This document shows, piece after piece, positions 37,277 to 47,916 of a stretch of 64,000 nucleotides of DNA. The DNA is from Epichloe hybrida (taxonomy: Eukaryota > Ascomycota > Sordariomycetes > Hypocreales > Clavicipitaceae): NCBI GenBank assembly GCA_019022495.1, contig JAFEKR010000006.1:558001-622000 (forward strand). The letters run 5' to 3'. A model generated the notes under the pieces. The model saw only the letters and a list, made by a program, of their open reading frames with translations. It was not told where the DNA came from and did not search any database. How positions within the stretch are numbered: the first letter of the stretch is position 1; every line of letters starts with the position of its first letter. The translations under genes and the position numbers were made by a program.

Positions 37277-38531
37277 ATGGACGAAGACGGACCTCAAATC
37301 CTGCGACCAGTTCCTCGGCGGCCCTTCAACGCAGATCTGACCGACGTGACCCCACCAGAGGACAATGTGACAGACCACCATGATAGGCCGTCCTTGTCGA
37401 GCAACCAGTCAGGACTTGACCTTTCCAACCCACGATTTCTGAACGCCAATTTCGACCGCACCGAATCCACATCCTCCCTCAGTCGACCGCAGTCTTTCTT
37501 GAACTTGAACTCATCTACGCTAATGGGTATCTACTCTGAAGCGTCGTCGCACACCAGAGACTATCTTGTGAATGATAATGAGGAATCCGACACACCGTGG
37601 GGCACGGGTGCCCGCACTCCGATTAGACGTCCTGGCATTGACGAAGCCACCTACAAGCTCATGCACGATCGCTCGCACGTTCCGAGACGAGAAGCAGACT
37701 TTGGGTCCTACGCCAGAGCCGAGGACGTTGGGTCACCACAGTCCTCCTTTGAGCACACCATGTCTCTTGCTCTGCGTGGATCTCTGCTTTTTGCTCTAGG
37801 CTTGGGATATGGCGTATTAGTCACACGACTTCACAACGAGCAGAGCAATCTGCCTCCATTTCCTGATGACAGTCTCATGAAACCGGGCAACAATTGGAGG
37901 TACCTAGCTTTCTGGGGCGCTGCTGGCGTCGTCCTTGGGTCTCTGCTGCCATGGTTTGATACCGTGTGGGCGAAAGCGTTCAAGGGCTATTCCGAGAGCG
38001 CCATGACCGAGAAGGACAAAGACGCCGGGCCGGGCACAGATTGGCCACTCGTCATGCGAGCTGTTGGTGCATTTGTCGGCATTATTTTCGCCATTGTGAG
38101 TTAACCCCGGGTTAATCCTCCCCCGGCTGACAAGCACCCACTGCTAACTGACCACTTAGCGCAAACTTGCTTGGGTTTCCACGCTACAAGTATCTGCTGC
38201 TTTGGCTCTGGTGAACCCTCTGCTGTGGTGGCTCATTGACCGCAGCAAATCTGGATTTGTGCTCTCTGCCGCCGTTGGGCTGACAGGCTCCATGTTTCTT
38301 CTTGGCGTAAACCCCGAAATAATGCCTGCGCCGTCAGGTTTACCGAGTCGCAACACTTCGATGGGCATCGAAAGTGAATCACTTGCTTTGGGTGGCTTGG
38401 CCAATCAAGAGACAGTAGAAACCGGAATGTACATGTTGAGTGTGCTTTTCTGCAGCTGCATTTGCTTCGGCAACATTGGCCGCGGGTTGACGTGGAATAG
38501 ATCCAGCGGGAGATGGGGCGGCATTCGATGA
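37277..38531 (+). CDS. INSIG-family ER membrane protein
   Basis: Exon 1 37277-38095, intron 38096-38159 (64 nt, GTGAGT...TTAG, phase 0), exon 2 38160-38531; 396 residues, ATG in a CAACCATGG context. The first 155 residues are polar and Ser-rich, then FEHTMSLALRGSLLFALGLGYGVLV begins the membrane domain; I count five or six hydrophobic segments (about 162-185, 207-225, 255-273, 280-297, 300-320, 360-375). WRYLAFWGAAGVVLGSLLPW and NIGRGLTWNRSSGRWGGIR fit the INSIG domain of fungal insulin-induced proteins. INSIG proteins bind sterol-sensing-domain proteins such as HMG-CoA reductase and Scap in the ER and adjust sterol synthesis. A fungal member may regulate HMG-CoA reductase; that role is inferred from the family. 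Confidence 0.85.
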
Positions 38532-39375
38532 GCACAGAAATCACAAAAAAAGGGAAGCGTGCAGCGAAGCGATTGACGGCGCGGTCCAGAGATGTACGGT
38601 TTAGATAGCGTTGATAGCAGAACGCGTTATGTGAGCTGAAACACACAATGGCAACTCTCCATGTCTTGACATGTTTCTTCCTTCATCTTGCCTACTTCGT
38701 ACTGGTGCTGGCTATATACCTCAACAGCTTGGACCTGTAGCCTCAGAAAGGCCCTGATGCCTTCACGCTGAAGTGTATTAGTCATTCTGTCTATGTGGCT
38801 CCATTGGATCTAGCCTTGCTCGTGGCCATCCATGTGCCGCCACAACGGTCAAACGTTGTAGGTCGCGCCACCAGCGTTTCTGAAGCCAAGCAAGTAGTGG
38901 CGGTCATGATGCTGCTTTGAAGAATCCGAATGCAAGCGTCAGAGCAAAACGATTTGCCCAACGATTTCGGATGCAAGGCAGAGGACAGCTCAGCTAGCCA
39001 GGTAGGGCCGATGATGAGAATGACGTCCTGCATGAGGATCGAAGGCAATGTACATACGGATCCGTACATAGAGAGCATCATACATTACATGTGTACATAC
39101 ATTTCCTCGGCGGTGGGGCGTGGAGCGTGATCCCGTGGTTAAAATTAGCGGTTTGTCAGGTGACTCAGGGTCCAGTTTCCCGGCGCACTAGACAAAAACG
39201 CACCGACACATTCCGAAGGCAAAAATTTGTCCGAGCATGAAGCCGCGCCATCATCACGCGTCGCTTCTCGTTGTGAGGTTTCTGAGCCGCTTTTTTCTGC
39301 TGACCAAAAGTATGACGTATTTGACATATTTGACATATTGTAGGAACCATCAACCTCGACTGGACTGCCAGGAGC

Positions 39376-39406
<31 letters not shown>

Positions 39407-40499
39407 GACGACGTTCGCGGTTCATTCGGAAATACGAACTGTGAGTGAGTCCTTCTTGCAAAGCTTCACTGGACTACGGAGTAGACCCTTTTTGAATTTA
39501 AACTTAACCATGTAATACGGGCGTCGGGCGCACGACTTGTCAGCAGCAGGCATGCCATCATGGCCCATGGCCCATTATAATGCACATATAATAATAATGG
39601 CGTGGACCAGCACAGACTTGACTACATGAACATGTGAGCGTCACCGAAACCCGCCGAAGCCCAGGGGTCCAGATTTTCAGCCCGGCGGTTGACGGCGGTT
39701 GACGGCCGTCGGGGCCACTTGCGATCAGTTTTTGTCAAGACATGGCATCCATGTATGACGATGCCTTTTCCCACTCCCTCTCACCCATTCATCCACCTCC
39801 ATGACCATCGATCGGCTCGTACGTCAACGGTGTTTGCCTCGCTTGCTCTTGGACGACGCCTTGAACTGTCATTATACGACCTATCTGCGCAGTTGGCCGG
39901 TGGAGCATAGCATCTGCGCTTTCATGTCTCTACATAGTCCCCGACTCCCCGGCTTACCTCCATCTTGTTGGTGAAAGCGACCCCTGCCGGCGATTCCGTC
40001 GCTTTGTCCCATACATACTCCGGAAATCACGCACACTCACTCTCTCCACTAAACGACGAATACTTATCCGTCATCGTGGTTCGACCATCATAGTGACTGA
40101 CAAGCCGTCTCTTGTTCCTGCAGAGTCGTATGCTCCACGACAGCTCGACAGCACGCCCGTACCGAACGGTGTAAGCGCATCTTCAGTTTCAACATCCATC
40201 ATTGCCTCTGCCGTTTAGAAGCTGGGAAGAAACCGCAACTCGCCTGAGCCGGCACGTCAAGGTCTTCCGTCTTCCGTCTTCCGTCTTCCGTCTCTAGTAA
40301 TACTACGTCGACGCGTCATAATCTCACTCTGGCGGCTCTGTCCTGTCGCCAAAACCCCCTCGGCCCTTCGGTTGCAAAAGATAGTACAGAGTTTCCTGCA
40401 CTGTGACATAGTTTGTACCAGTTCCCAGTCCTGTCGGTTCGCACACGACCTGAGCAAAGCATCTTGCGAAGGGGGCATGCGTCCCAGCTCTCGACGTTC
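38532..40499. other. Intergenic region between INSIG and LON-RING genes
   Basis: Contains an A homopolymer (about 39377-39402), one perfect TACGGAGTA at 39475-39483, and four copies of TCTTCCG (about 40262-40290). The probable 5' leader of the next gene covers at least 40050-40499. No gene recognised. Confidence 0.55.
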
Positions 40500-40551
40500 A
40501 TGTCACCAGAGCAGCCCTCACTGGCCGAGACCAGACTCGATGCGGACCTAG
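40477..40551 (+). promoter_or_regulatory. uORF overlapping the LON-RING start codon
   Basis: An ATG 23 bases before the LON-RING ATG opens a 24-codon frame that ends 50 bases inside the main coding sequence in another frame. If the transcript starts upstream of it, ribosomes that use it cannot initiate at the main start, so it should lower expression. The transcript start is unknown. Confidence 0.4.
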
Positions 40552-42416
40552 AACCAGTCCGAGACTCTGAGAGTCAGGATCCACGAATGCCGAGCGCCAG
40601 CGAGGAAGAGCAAAGTCATATGGAAGATGCGCCGTCATCAGCTTCTGCAGCACAAGCCGATGAAGACCATGAAAGAGGCCTGGAAGCTGCTTACGTCGTT
40701 CAAGAACAGGTAGACGACGACGAAGACGCAAGGGTTCGCAGTCGGCCGCTTGGGCTGGAACACGTACGTGATGTTGTTCGCCTTTTCCAATGCCGCCATT
40801 GCTCGAAACCCCTGAAAAACCCTACAACACTGCCGTGCGGCCGGAGTCTTTGCAAGACATGCATCCCGGAAACCCATGTCCGAACGAGCATTACCTATCC
40901 TGCTTTTCCGGATCGGCTACAGGGGTTTCGATGTCCTTTTAGGGAATGCTCCAAGGTACACGCCCTGAGTGACTGTGGCCTTGATGTTGTTTTAAACAAA
41001 GTCGGCGAGTTGATGGAGGAAGAGATCGACCGGGCAAAAGCCGTATCTTTGGAATTGAAACTGCAAACCAGTATCGGGCTCAGAAATCCATGGGACGCTG
41101 CCGGCATCTCTTCCCTACAGAGCAACAATTCAGATCCACATGTCCTCCAAGGTGGAAGACTGGTATCAACTTGGTCTCTGGCCTCCAATGGTGACCTTGC
41201 AGTTGAGACGGAAGTCACCTACACCGACATACCCTCGCCGACACCAGATGACAGCAATCTGGTGGACAGCAGCTTGGATTTCAAGTCTTTGACTCTTCTT
41301 CAAACCGTTACACGCAATGAGACAGACTGTCAGGTGTGCTATGCCTTACTACATGACCCCTTTACGACAGGGTGCGGTCACACATTTTGTCGACCGTGCT
41401 TACATCGGACGCTTGATCATTCACATAGATGCCCGATATGTCGGCGTACATTGGCGATGAACCCTCTTCTTAACCCAGAACTGTGTCCATCCAATGAACG
41501 TATCATCCGGCTAACAGAACTTTTCTGGCCCGAAGAAAAGCTGGCCCGAGAGGAGGCCGTCGCGGCTGAAATCGCGGCGCGTCATGAAGATCTCGACTTG
41601 CCACTCTTTGTTTGCACACTTGCGTTTCCTGCCATGCCGACCTTCTTACACATATTCGAACCGCGTTACCGTCTCATGATCCGACGTGCCTTGGAAGGAA
41701 ACAGAACCTTCGGCATGGTGCTGCCGAAGCGACCTCGGGATCACACCGACAGGCATTTTCATCAGCTCGGTACTCTGCTGCGCATAATCAACGCCCAGTT
41801 CTACCCCGACGGCCGCAGTCTCATCGAGACAGTCGGCCTCACCAGGTTTCGAGTCGTTCGACACGGCGAAGTCGACGGGTACACGGTTGCCAAGACGGAG
41901 AGAATAGATGATGTCTCGCTAGAAGAGGAGGAGGCCATGGAGGCAGCCGAGGCAGCCGCCAGACCCGCAACGAACCATGACTCGAATCCGAGCGGCAACT
42001 CACACGGCGGCTCCTCGCACATGATGAGCACGCAGACAAATGCAAATGCGACAAACCACTCTCAAATGACGCAAGGCCAGAGCGAAGAGGAGGGCTCACA
42101 AATACCACTACAACAACAACAACCAACTCCCGTCACTGCCGCCGAGCTCCAAACCATGTCGACCCGGACCCTCATGAGATTCGCCTCAGACTTCGTTTCC
42201 CGAATGCGATCGCAAAGTGTGCCGTGGCTTACAGCCCGCATGCTCGCAATCTACGGCGAATGCCCCGACGACCCGGCCGTCTTCCCATGGTGGTTCGCCA
42301 GCATGTTGCCCGTCAAGGACCCCGAGAAATACAGGCTCCTAGCAACGTCTAGCGTGCGTGAACGGCTAAAGATCTGCTGCTCATGGATCGTTGAATGGGA
42401 AACCACAAGATGGTGA
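40500..42416 (+). CDS. RING-RING-LON protein (LONRF-like E3 ligase)
   Basis: 638 residues, ATG at 40500. An acidic N-terminus (1-85) precedes a first RING-like unit (CRHCSKPLKNPTT ... CGRSLCKTC ... CPFREC, about 98-150), then a complete C3HC4 RING (CQVCYALLHDP ... CGHTFCRPC ... CPICRR, about 278-317) and an ATP-independent LON substrate-binding domain (from LPLFVCTLAFPAMPTFLHIFEPRYRLMI, about 366, to 635). The LON domain has a Ser/Asn/Gln-rich insertion (about 480-545) including a short poly-Gln run. This is the LONRF architecture: a probable E3 ubiquitin ligase that recognises misfolded or aged proteins. The frame ends TRW-TGA, but TG|GTGAGT at 42413 is a good splice donor, and an AG at about 42507 would add a short tail instead, so the last residues are uncertain. 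Confidence 0.88.
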   Translation: MSPEQPSLAETRLDADLEPVRDSESQDPRMPSASEEEQSHMEDAPSSASAAQADEDHERGLEAAYVVQEQVDDDEDARVRSRPLGLEHVRDVVRLFQCRHCSKPLKNPTTLPCGRSLCKTCIPETHVRTSITYPAFPDRLQGFRCPFRECSKVHALSDCGLDVVLNKVGELMEEEIDRAKAVSLELKLQTSIGLRNPWDAAGISSLQSNNSDPHVLQGGRLVSTWSLASNGDLAVETEVTYTDIPSPTPDDSNLVDSSLDFKSLTLLQTVTRNETDCQVCYALLHDPFTTGCGHTFCRPCLHRTLDHSHRCPICRRTLAMNPLLNPELCPSNERIIRLTELFWPEEKLAREEAVAAEIAARHEDLDLPLFVCTLAFPAMPTFLHIFEPRYRLMIRRALEGNRTFGMVLPKRPRDHTDRHFHQLGTLLRIINAQFYPDGRSLIETVGLTRFRVVRHGEVDGYTVAKTERIDDVSLEEEEAMEAAEAAARPATNHDSNPSGNSHGGSSHMMSTQTNANATNHSQMTQGQSEEEGSQIPLQQQQPTPVTAAELQTMSTRTLMRFASDFVSRMRSQSVPWLTARMLAIYGECPDDPAVFPWWFASMLPVKDPEKYRLLATSSVRERLKICCSWIVEWETTRW

Positions 42417-43092
42417 GTGCAGTAGCCTTGTCTCTCTGTCTCACACGTCATTGTATTTCAAATGGTTTTTCCTAAGCCTACTTTGTCTCGTCACGACCAA
42501 AGATAGGATCAATACGGGCTAATCTATGATCTGCGACCAGGTCGTTTCACGATTGCGTCATTCTCTGATTGGACAAGGCATAGCAGGGCTGAGAGGACTT
42601 ATTCCGCATACAAGAATGGAGCATGTTGGAAGGAGAAGGAAAATTAGAGTATTTAGCGCATGGTTTGCATTACCCCCCCCCCCCGCGGAAAAGATGCGCC
42701 TTGTTCCGTCACCGTCCAATTATGATTGCCGCTGCGTGATACGTGGGATACTATTTGATTTCGAAGAATGTATCTCTCAATTTTTTTTTTTCATCAAGTA
42801 ACGATGGTGGTGTTTGACGGGTTCGGAAAGGGACCGCTTTCACCAGAGTATTTTTTATCTGTTCAAGGTCATGGCGGACTAAATCGCGGAATTCAATCTC
42901 AAGCAGGTTGCTGATTCTGACTTTGATTGCGCCAATCACACCAGGCCGCGTTATTGTGCAAATTTTTTTTTCTTTCTTTTTTTCCCTTGTAAACTGTGCC
43001 TCGCGTATTCCTGCGTCCATCTACAAGTCTTTGTTTGCTAGTTCTCTACGCGCCATCTTGACAAGCAGCCCTTATACATAGCGATGGCAATT
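42417..43092. other. Convergent intergenic region
   Basis: 3' UTRs of the LON-RING gene (+) and the GW-rich gene (-). T-rich tracts at about 42780-42791 and 42963-42984, C run at about 42673-42684. No gene recognised. Confidence 0.6.
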
Positions 43093-45216
43093 TCACCACT
43101 CTACTCGACCCCCAGTAGACGCTGCCATGCTCGTATCTCCCCATGCGGGGGGACTAGTCACCCAAGCTCCCGGAATTGCTTCCGTAGGCATGCCATTGTT
43201 GTGGTCTGTCAACGGCGGATCATCCTTCGTTTGTTGGTCCGTCTGCCCCCCCCAACCTGGTCCCGCATCACCACCATCGTTGTTCTGCTGCGCCTCCTGG
43301 TTTCCCCAGGTGTCGCCAGGTGTCTCGGTCTGACCATTCGCACTCCATGAGGATTCCACGGGCGCGGTTTCACCTCCGCTGTTCTCGGGCCAACAGGTAC
43401 TCTGATCCGCGCCGTTTGTAGGCCATGCGCTGTCTTGTCCTTGTCCTTGGTCTGTGCCATTGTCCCACCCTGTTTCTGCTGCTGCTGCTGCTGATGCTGC
43501 TACTTGGTCCTGGCTTTTGGAGCTATTTCCCCATTGATCAGACTGCTGCTGGGCGTTGGAAAGACTCGGCGCCTTCTTGCTCGTGTTGGAGTGTCTGGGG
43601 CTGCCGTTGGACGCGCATCGTTTACTTGCACCTAGGTTGGAGAACGGCGAACGTTTTGGTGGATAGTATGGGTTTTGTTTACCCGGCGGGAAGACGTTGT
43701 CTCCGCCTGCCAGGTCCTGGCTTTTGCTGGACGGCGCTGGCACGCTGAATGCGCCCTTGTTTTTATTCATAGTACTTAGACTTACGGCGGCTGGCTCCGC
43801 GGCTGGCCACGCCGCGGGCGGCACCGCGGTCGGAGGGGGACCACCTGATGGCATGAAGGCGCCTGGGTATCCGGCGTACCCGTGAGGCGGGCAGTAGGCG
43901 TTCAAGACTGGCGGCACGTACATGCCCTGGGTGATGGGGACGTGCTCAAGGTTGCTCTTGTCGGGACCTCTGTCGAAGCCGTAGTAGTATGGGTTCTGTG
44001 TTGGATGAGGCATGCCGATTGGTAGCGGCAGGTGGGATGGATCCCGCTTTGGATAGAGAGATGCGTGGTGGTGGCCGTACGCGGGACCGTGATAGATTCT
44101 GACAATGTTGTTCTCCGAGTCGTAGTATGCGTTTGGGGGAGGATCTTCAGGGGTTTCGACGACTCGTTCGGTGTGGACAACTTCCGCGCGGATGGGTACG
44201 ATGAGGTTTGGTCGACGGGCGTGTGGACCTGGGAATCCAGCGGGATAACTGGGTTTCTTGTCGTCTGCGGTCTTTGAGGTGTTGGGTGGTTTCTTCTCCT
44301 TGGCAGGTGCATCATTTTTAGGAGACGTCTCCGCGGGGGCTTCAGCTTCCTTCTTGTCCTCGCTTTCATCCGTCTTGGCTGACTCAGGTTTGCTCTGTTC
44401 GTTCAGTCCCTTGTTCTTATCCTTCTGCCCCCCTTGACTTTGGTCCACTTTCGTAACAGCATCCTCCTCTTTCTTCTCTTCTTTGCCGGCAACAGCCTCA
44501 TCTTCAGTGTCTTTGGCGGACTCTGTCTCCGAGGCAGAGCTTTCTGCCTCGACTTTCGGAGAGCTTTCTACCTCGACTTTGTCCCCCTTTCCCTTGTTAC
44601 CTGACTGGCTGCTCTTCTTACCTTTGCCACCTTTCTTACTGCTCTTTTTAGGCTCGTCCGTCTCCGAGTCTAAAGTTTCTGACTTCTTTGCGCATTTTTC
44701 GCCCTGGCTTTGCTGCTGCTTCTGGCGGCCGCGGACACAGTCGTTGCATTTACACGTTGGGTGCGGCTCCGAGTCGTCTCCACTGTCGGAGGGTTTGGCT
44801 GCCGCTTTCTTGGGTTTCTTTCCATTTGCCTTCTTGGTGGGCTGTGAATCGTCTGATGTGGCGTTGCTGGAGTCGCTTGATTCAGCGGCAGCTTGTGTTT
44901 CGGCACCGGTCTCTCCAGAGTCTTCAGACGCAGATGGCGCTGCCTTCTTCATGGCTGATTTCTTTGGTGCGTCCTCGAAGCGGACTTTTTTCACGGCAGC
45001 ATCTTTTGCGTCCGCGACTTTCCTTGATCCGCCAGATCGTGGGTATGTTATTATGAGGGTGTCCTCCTCTGTTTCATCGTCAGTGAGAACCTCAACTGTG
45101 ACCACCTCGCGGCGCTTGGGAGGCTTTCTGGGAAGGGGACCAAGTGCAGCAGAAATGGTGGTCCCGACCATCCATTCACAAAAGAGGGATGGAGGAGCGC
45201 TTTTCTTTCGAGCCAT
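43093..45216 (-). CDS. Low-complexity protein with acidic/basic middle and GW/WG-rich tail
   Basis: Single frame of 707 residues, ATG 45216-45214. N-terminus: MARKKSAPPSLFCEWMVGTT, then a short conserved-looking element (VVTVEVLTDDETEEDTLIIT, about 40-59) and VRFEDAPKKSAMKK. Residues 75-300 are Lys/Glu/Ser-rich with a Cys motif CKCNDCVRGR (about 155-164). The middle (about 305-480) is Pro/Tyr-rich and may be partly folded (SENNIVRIYHGPAYGHHHASLYPKRDPSHLPLP). The final 170 residues hold ten Trp, most next to Gly, Ser, Thr or Ala, whereas the first 530 have only two. I recognise no catalytic domain. Candidate roles are RNA-related scaffolding or chromatin, both inference from composition. The long plus-strand frame at 44483-45235 is its shadow. 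Confidence 0.75.
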   Translation of the reverse strand: MARKKSAPPSLFCEWMVGTTISAALGPLPRKPPKRREVVTVEVLTDDETEEDTLIITYPRSGGSRKVADAKDAAVKKVRFEDAPKKSAMKKAAPSASEDSGETGAETQAAAESSDSSNATSDDSQPTKKANGKKPKKAAAKPSDSGDDSEPHPTCKCNDCVRGRQKQQQSQGEKCAKKSETLDSETDEPKKSSKKGGKGKKSSQSGNKGKGDKVEVESSPKVEAESSASETESAKDTEDEAVAGKEEKKEEDAVTKVDQSQGGQKDKNKGLNEQSKPESAKTDESEDKKEAEAPAETSPKNDAPAKEKKPPNTSKTADDKKPSYPAGFPGPHARRPNLIVPIRAEVVHTERVVETPEDPPPNAYYDSENNIVRIYHGPAYGHHHASLYPKRDPSHLPLPIGMPHPTQNPYYYGFDRGPDKSNLEHVPITQGMYVPPVLNAYCPPHGYAGYPGAFMPSGGPPPTAVPPAAWPAAEPAAVSLSTMNKNKGAFSVPAPSSKSQDLAGGDNVFPPGKQNPYYPPKRSPFSNLGASKRCASNGSPRHSNTSKKAPSLSNAQQQSDQWGNSSKSQDQVAASAAAAAETGWDNGTDQGQGQDSAWPTNGADQSTCWPENSGGETAPVESSWSANGQTETPGDTWGNQEAQQNNDGGDAGPGWGGQTDQQTKDDPPLTDHNNGMPTEAIPGAWVTSPPAWGDTSMAASTGGRVEW

Positions 45217-45684
45217 GTTGTCGGCTGTTTGCTAGAGACGGATTTGATGGTGTGATGCAGTGCTATTAAGTGAGGGAGGCTAGATGCCACAATTATGAGT
45301 AGAGATTCAGAGGCTGAATGAGGTCTGGGCCACTGCATTGGAGACTGGGCTGAGAATGGAAAGAAGACGAGACCATCAGAAGGTGTGACGTGAAAGGATG
45401 GAAAGAGCGGTGGTCTTTGAGATGAAACTGGGACTGGGACCGGGACTGGGACCGGGACTGGGACTGGGACTGGGACTGGGCGAGCAGCTGTGAGTCCAGC
45501 CAGGTGCCGGACGGCTGGCAGTGCTGACATGGTACGGCCGGCCCGTCAACGGAAAAGTGAGATGCAAAAGGCGCAGGCTTCTTCTTCTGACAATTCAAGA
45601 GTTGAATGTTGCACTATTGCAATGCAGCTCCAACAATCAGGAAACTTGCTTGCGGGCCTGAGATATCATGATCCCCATCCGTCA
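45217..45684. other. 5' leader of the GW-rich gene and spacer
   Basis: Contains the hexamer array at 45427-45480 and the short spacer to the 3' end of the acyl-CoA dehydrogenase gene, which is on the same strand. No gene recognised. Confidence 0.6.
45427..45480. repeat. ACYGGG hexamer tandem repeat, 9 copies
   Basis: Nine uninterrupted hexamers, seven ACTGGG and two ACCGGG at the third and fifth positions, 54 bp. It lies 211 bases before the GW-rich gene start, in its promoter or leader. The C-variant positions suggest duplication of a 12-bp unit. Confidence 0.95.
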
Positions 45685-47051
45685 TCACATTTTGGATCCT
45701 CCCATCATGGCCAACTCCAAGCGTACCGCCAAATCCGCAACGATCTCCTCGCTGCCACCACCAACGACCTATCAACAGATTAGTTTAGACCGCGATTCGC
45801 TCCAATGTACTCAATGTACTCGTTCGTGCTCGTTCTACTCACCAGCATCCTCAGATCACGATTGATCTGCTCGACGGTAGCACCCGGCCCGCCCTTTTGA
45901 TAGGCCGCGCCGCCGAAAATCTGTGCCGCCTCCCTGGCCGCGAGCTCGAGCAACTGTCCGCCCTGTACCTTCAGCAGAGCAATCCGACTCGCAATCTGGG
46001 GATCCTCCCATCCCAGCTCCGACGAGTTGACATGATACGCTAGCTGCTCGAGCCACGCCCAGTGACCCTCAATCTTGTGTGCCACCTCAGACACCTTTCT
46101 CCTGATGACCTGGTTCTGAATCAAGGGCTTTCCAAACGTCTCTCTCTTCACGGCATACTGGAAAGACATGGCTAGGCAGGAACGTGCCTTGCGGTTGCAC
46201 CCCACAGCCAGCAGGAAGCGCTCCTTGTTGAAGTTCTTCATGATGATCATGAAGCCCTCGTTTTCCTCACCAAGGATGTTCTCGACAGGGACCTTGACGT
46301 TCTCAAGGTACACAAAGGAAGCACCACCGGCATTCTGACCACTGTTGGATATCTTCTGGTGCACGATGCCTGGCGAGTCCATGGGAATGACGAGCAGGGA
46401 CACGCCCTTCATGCCGGGGCCTCCTGTCCGCACAGCCGTGGTCATGTGTGTTGCCCACGGGGTACCGGTGATCCACTTCTTGACACCATTTACAATGTAA
46501 AACCTGCCATCTGGCGTCTTTTTCGCCGAGGTCTTGATCCTCGCCACGTCCGAACCACCACTGGGTTCCGTGATGCCTAGGGAGAAGCTCGTCTTTCTTG
46601 AAAACAGGCCCGGCAGCCACTTGCTCTTCTGTTCTTCAGTTCCGTAGCTCACAATAGGAGGAGCGCCAATGGCCGAAGCACCTGCCAATGCGATCCCGAC
46701 GCCGCCTTCCACGCGGGACATCTCATCGCTCATGATTAAGAAGTGGAATACATCAAGATCTGAGTGAGGGATACCGGCCAGGTTGGGCACTTCGGCCGGC
46801 CTGTAAGTAGCAGGCACATCGGGAAAGGGGATGCCCGACTTGCAAAAGTGCTCTGCTACTTGTGCGGGAACATGGCCCTTCTCTTCCCAGTCAAGAGAGG
46901 AGGGAAGAAGATGTGTGTCGATGTATTTGCGCAGGTTTTTCTGGAGCAGTCTGTGAGTGTCGTTATAGTAGGGGGAGTGGACGCCGCGGAGCCACGAGGG
47001 CTCGCTCCAAGGAATCGACTCCGGGATATGGAGTTTGGGGTCGACGGGCAT
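45685..47051 (-). CDS. Acyl-CoA dehydrogenase family flavoprotein
   Basis: Exon 1 47051-45843, intron 45842-45769 (GTGAGT...GATAG, 74 nt, phase 0), exon 2 45768-45685; 430 residues from MPVDPKLH, or 443 from an in-frame ATG at 47090. The N-terminal helical domain, the beta-domain FAD-binding block (SLGITEPSGGSDVARIKTSA, then VNGVKKWITG) and the C-terminal helical domain (FGKPLIQNQVIRRKVSEVAHKIE) are all in order. Splicing replaces a run-on tail with LVVGGGSEEIVADLAVR, the proper family end. Such enzymes oxidise acyl-CoAs using FAD. The Glu found in the FGGxGxxxE loop of medium-chain enzymes is not at the matching place (IFGGAAYQKGGPGATVEQ), so a different catalytic Glu, or a different substrate class, is likely. 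No peroxisomal SKL end; the product ends in SKM. Confidence 0.88.
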
Positions 47052-47882
47052 TTTAAAAGGTGGGTTGCGGGTTGGTTCTCGCGGCTGCATAGCATACAGG
47101 ACACTATAGATGAGAAAAGGAGCAGGCGAGATGATGAGCAGTACAAGCAATGAACACGGCGGCGACTGGCGAATTCAACGTGTCGACTATTGCATACGGA
47201 TGGAATGCAGAGGCAGCAGAGCCGAGGTTGATGATTGGACTTGGATCTGCTTGGCGATGGAAGTTTGGTACAAGATGGGGTAGCTGCATGCTGCATGCTG
47301 CATGCTGCATGTTTGCTGCCGAGGCTCGGCGCGACGAGGAACCGAGTCCCTCCCGTCCGTCATGGCGGCAAGTTAATAGCAAGTGGCAACCAAATCGTGT
47401 TCGGACGAGTACGGACCGTACGGTTGACGGTTTTCGATGCCGAGGCATAATACGTGGGCTCGGGGACGGCAACGGCAGTTCCATTTTCCGACTTGGTGCT
47501 TTACCTCTCACAAGCTGTCGCCAGACTCACCATTGAACGAGTTCCGTGGCTCCCGGGTTGATGAAATCTGAACAGAACACGCTGTCCTGTCCTCAGGGTC
47601 TCAAGACTCATGATATCCTGTCATGGGAAATGCCAAGCTATTAGTACCTCGCCCGAAAAGCCTGTTCGAGTCGGCGCGCGCAAATCACAAGCCACAAATG
47701 AATGAGGGCCCAGAAAAGAGGAGACGATCACGCGTTTTCGATGTCATTTCTCAATTGCACCGCCGTCATTGACGTATTAGATACGTACGGATTACACACG
47801 AAGAATTTTGCACACGCATCTCAAATATTGTCTTTGGACTACGTGGAAGTCCAGCATTGCCTCGAATGCAATCTTCCATAGT

Positions 47883-47916
<34 letters not shown>

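Noticed and set aside
44483..45235. 250-codon plus-strand frame opposite the GW-rich gene
   Set aside because: It is the antisense of Lys/Ser/Glu-rich coding sequence and reads as Ser/Leu/Phe low complexity with no domain; the minus-strand gene explains it.
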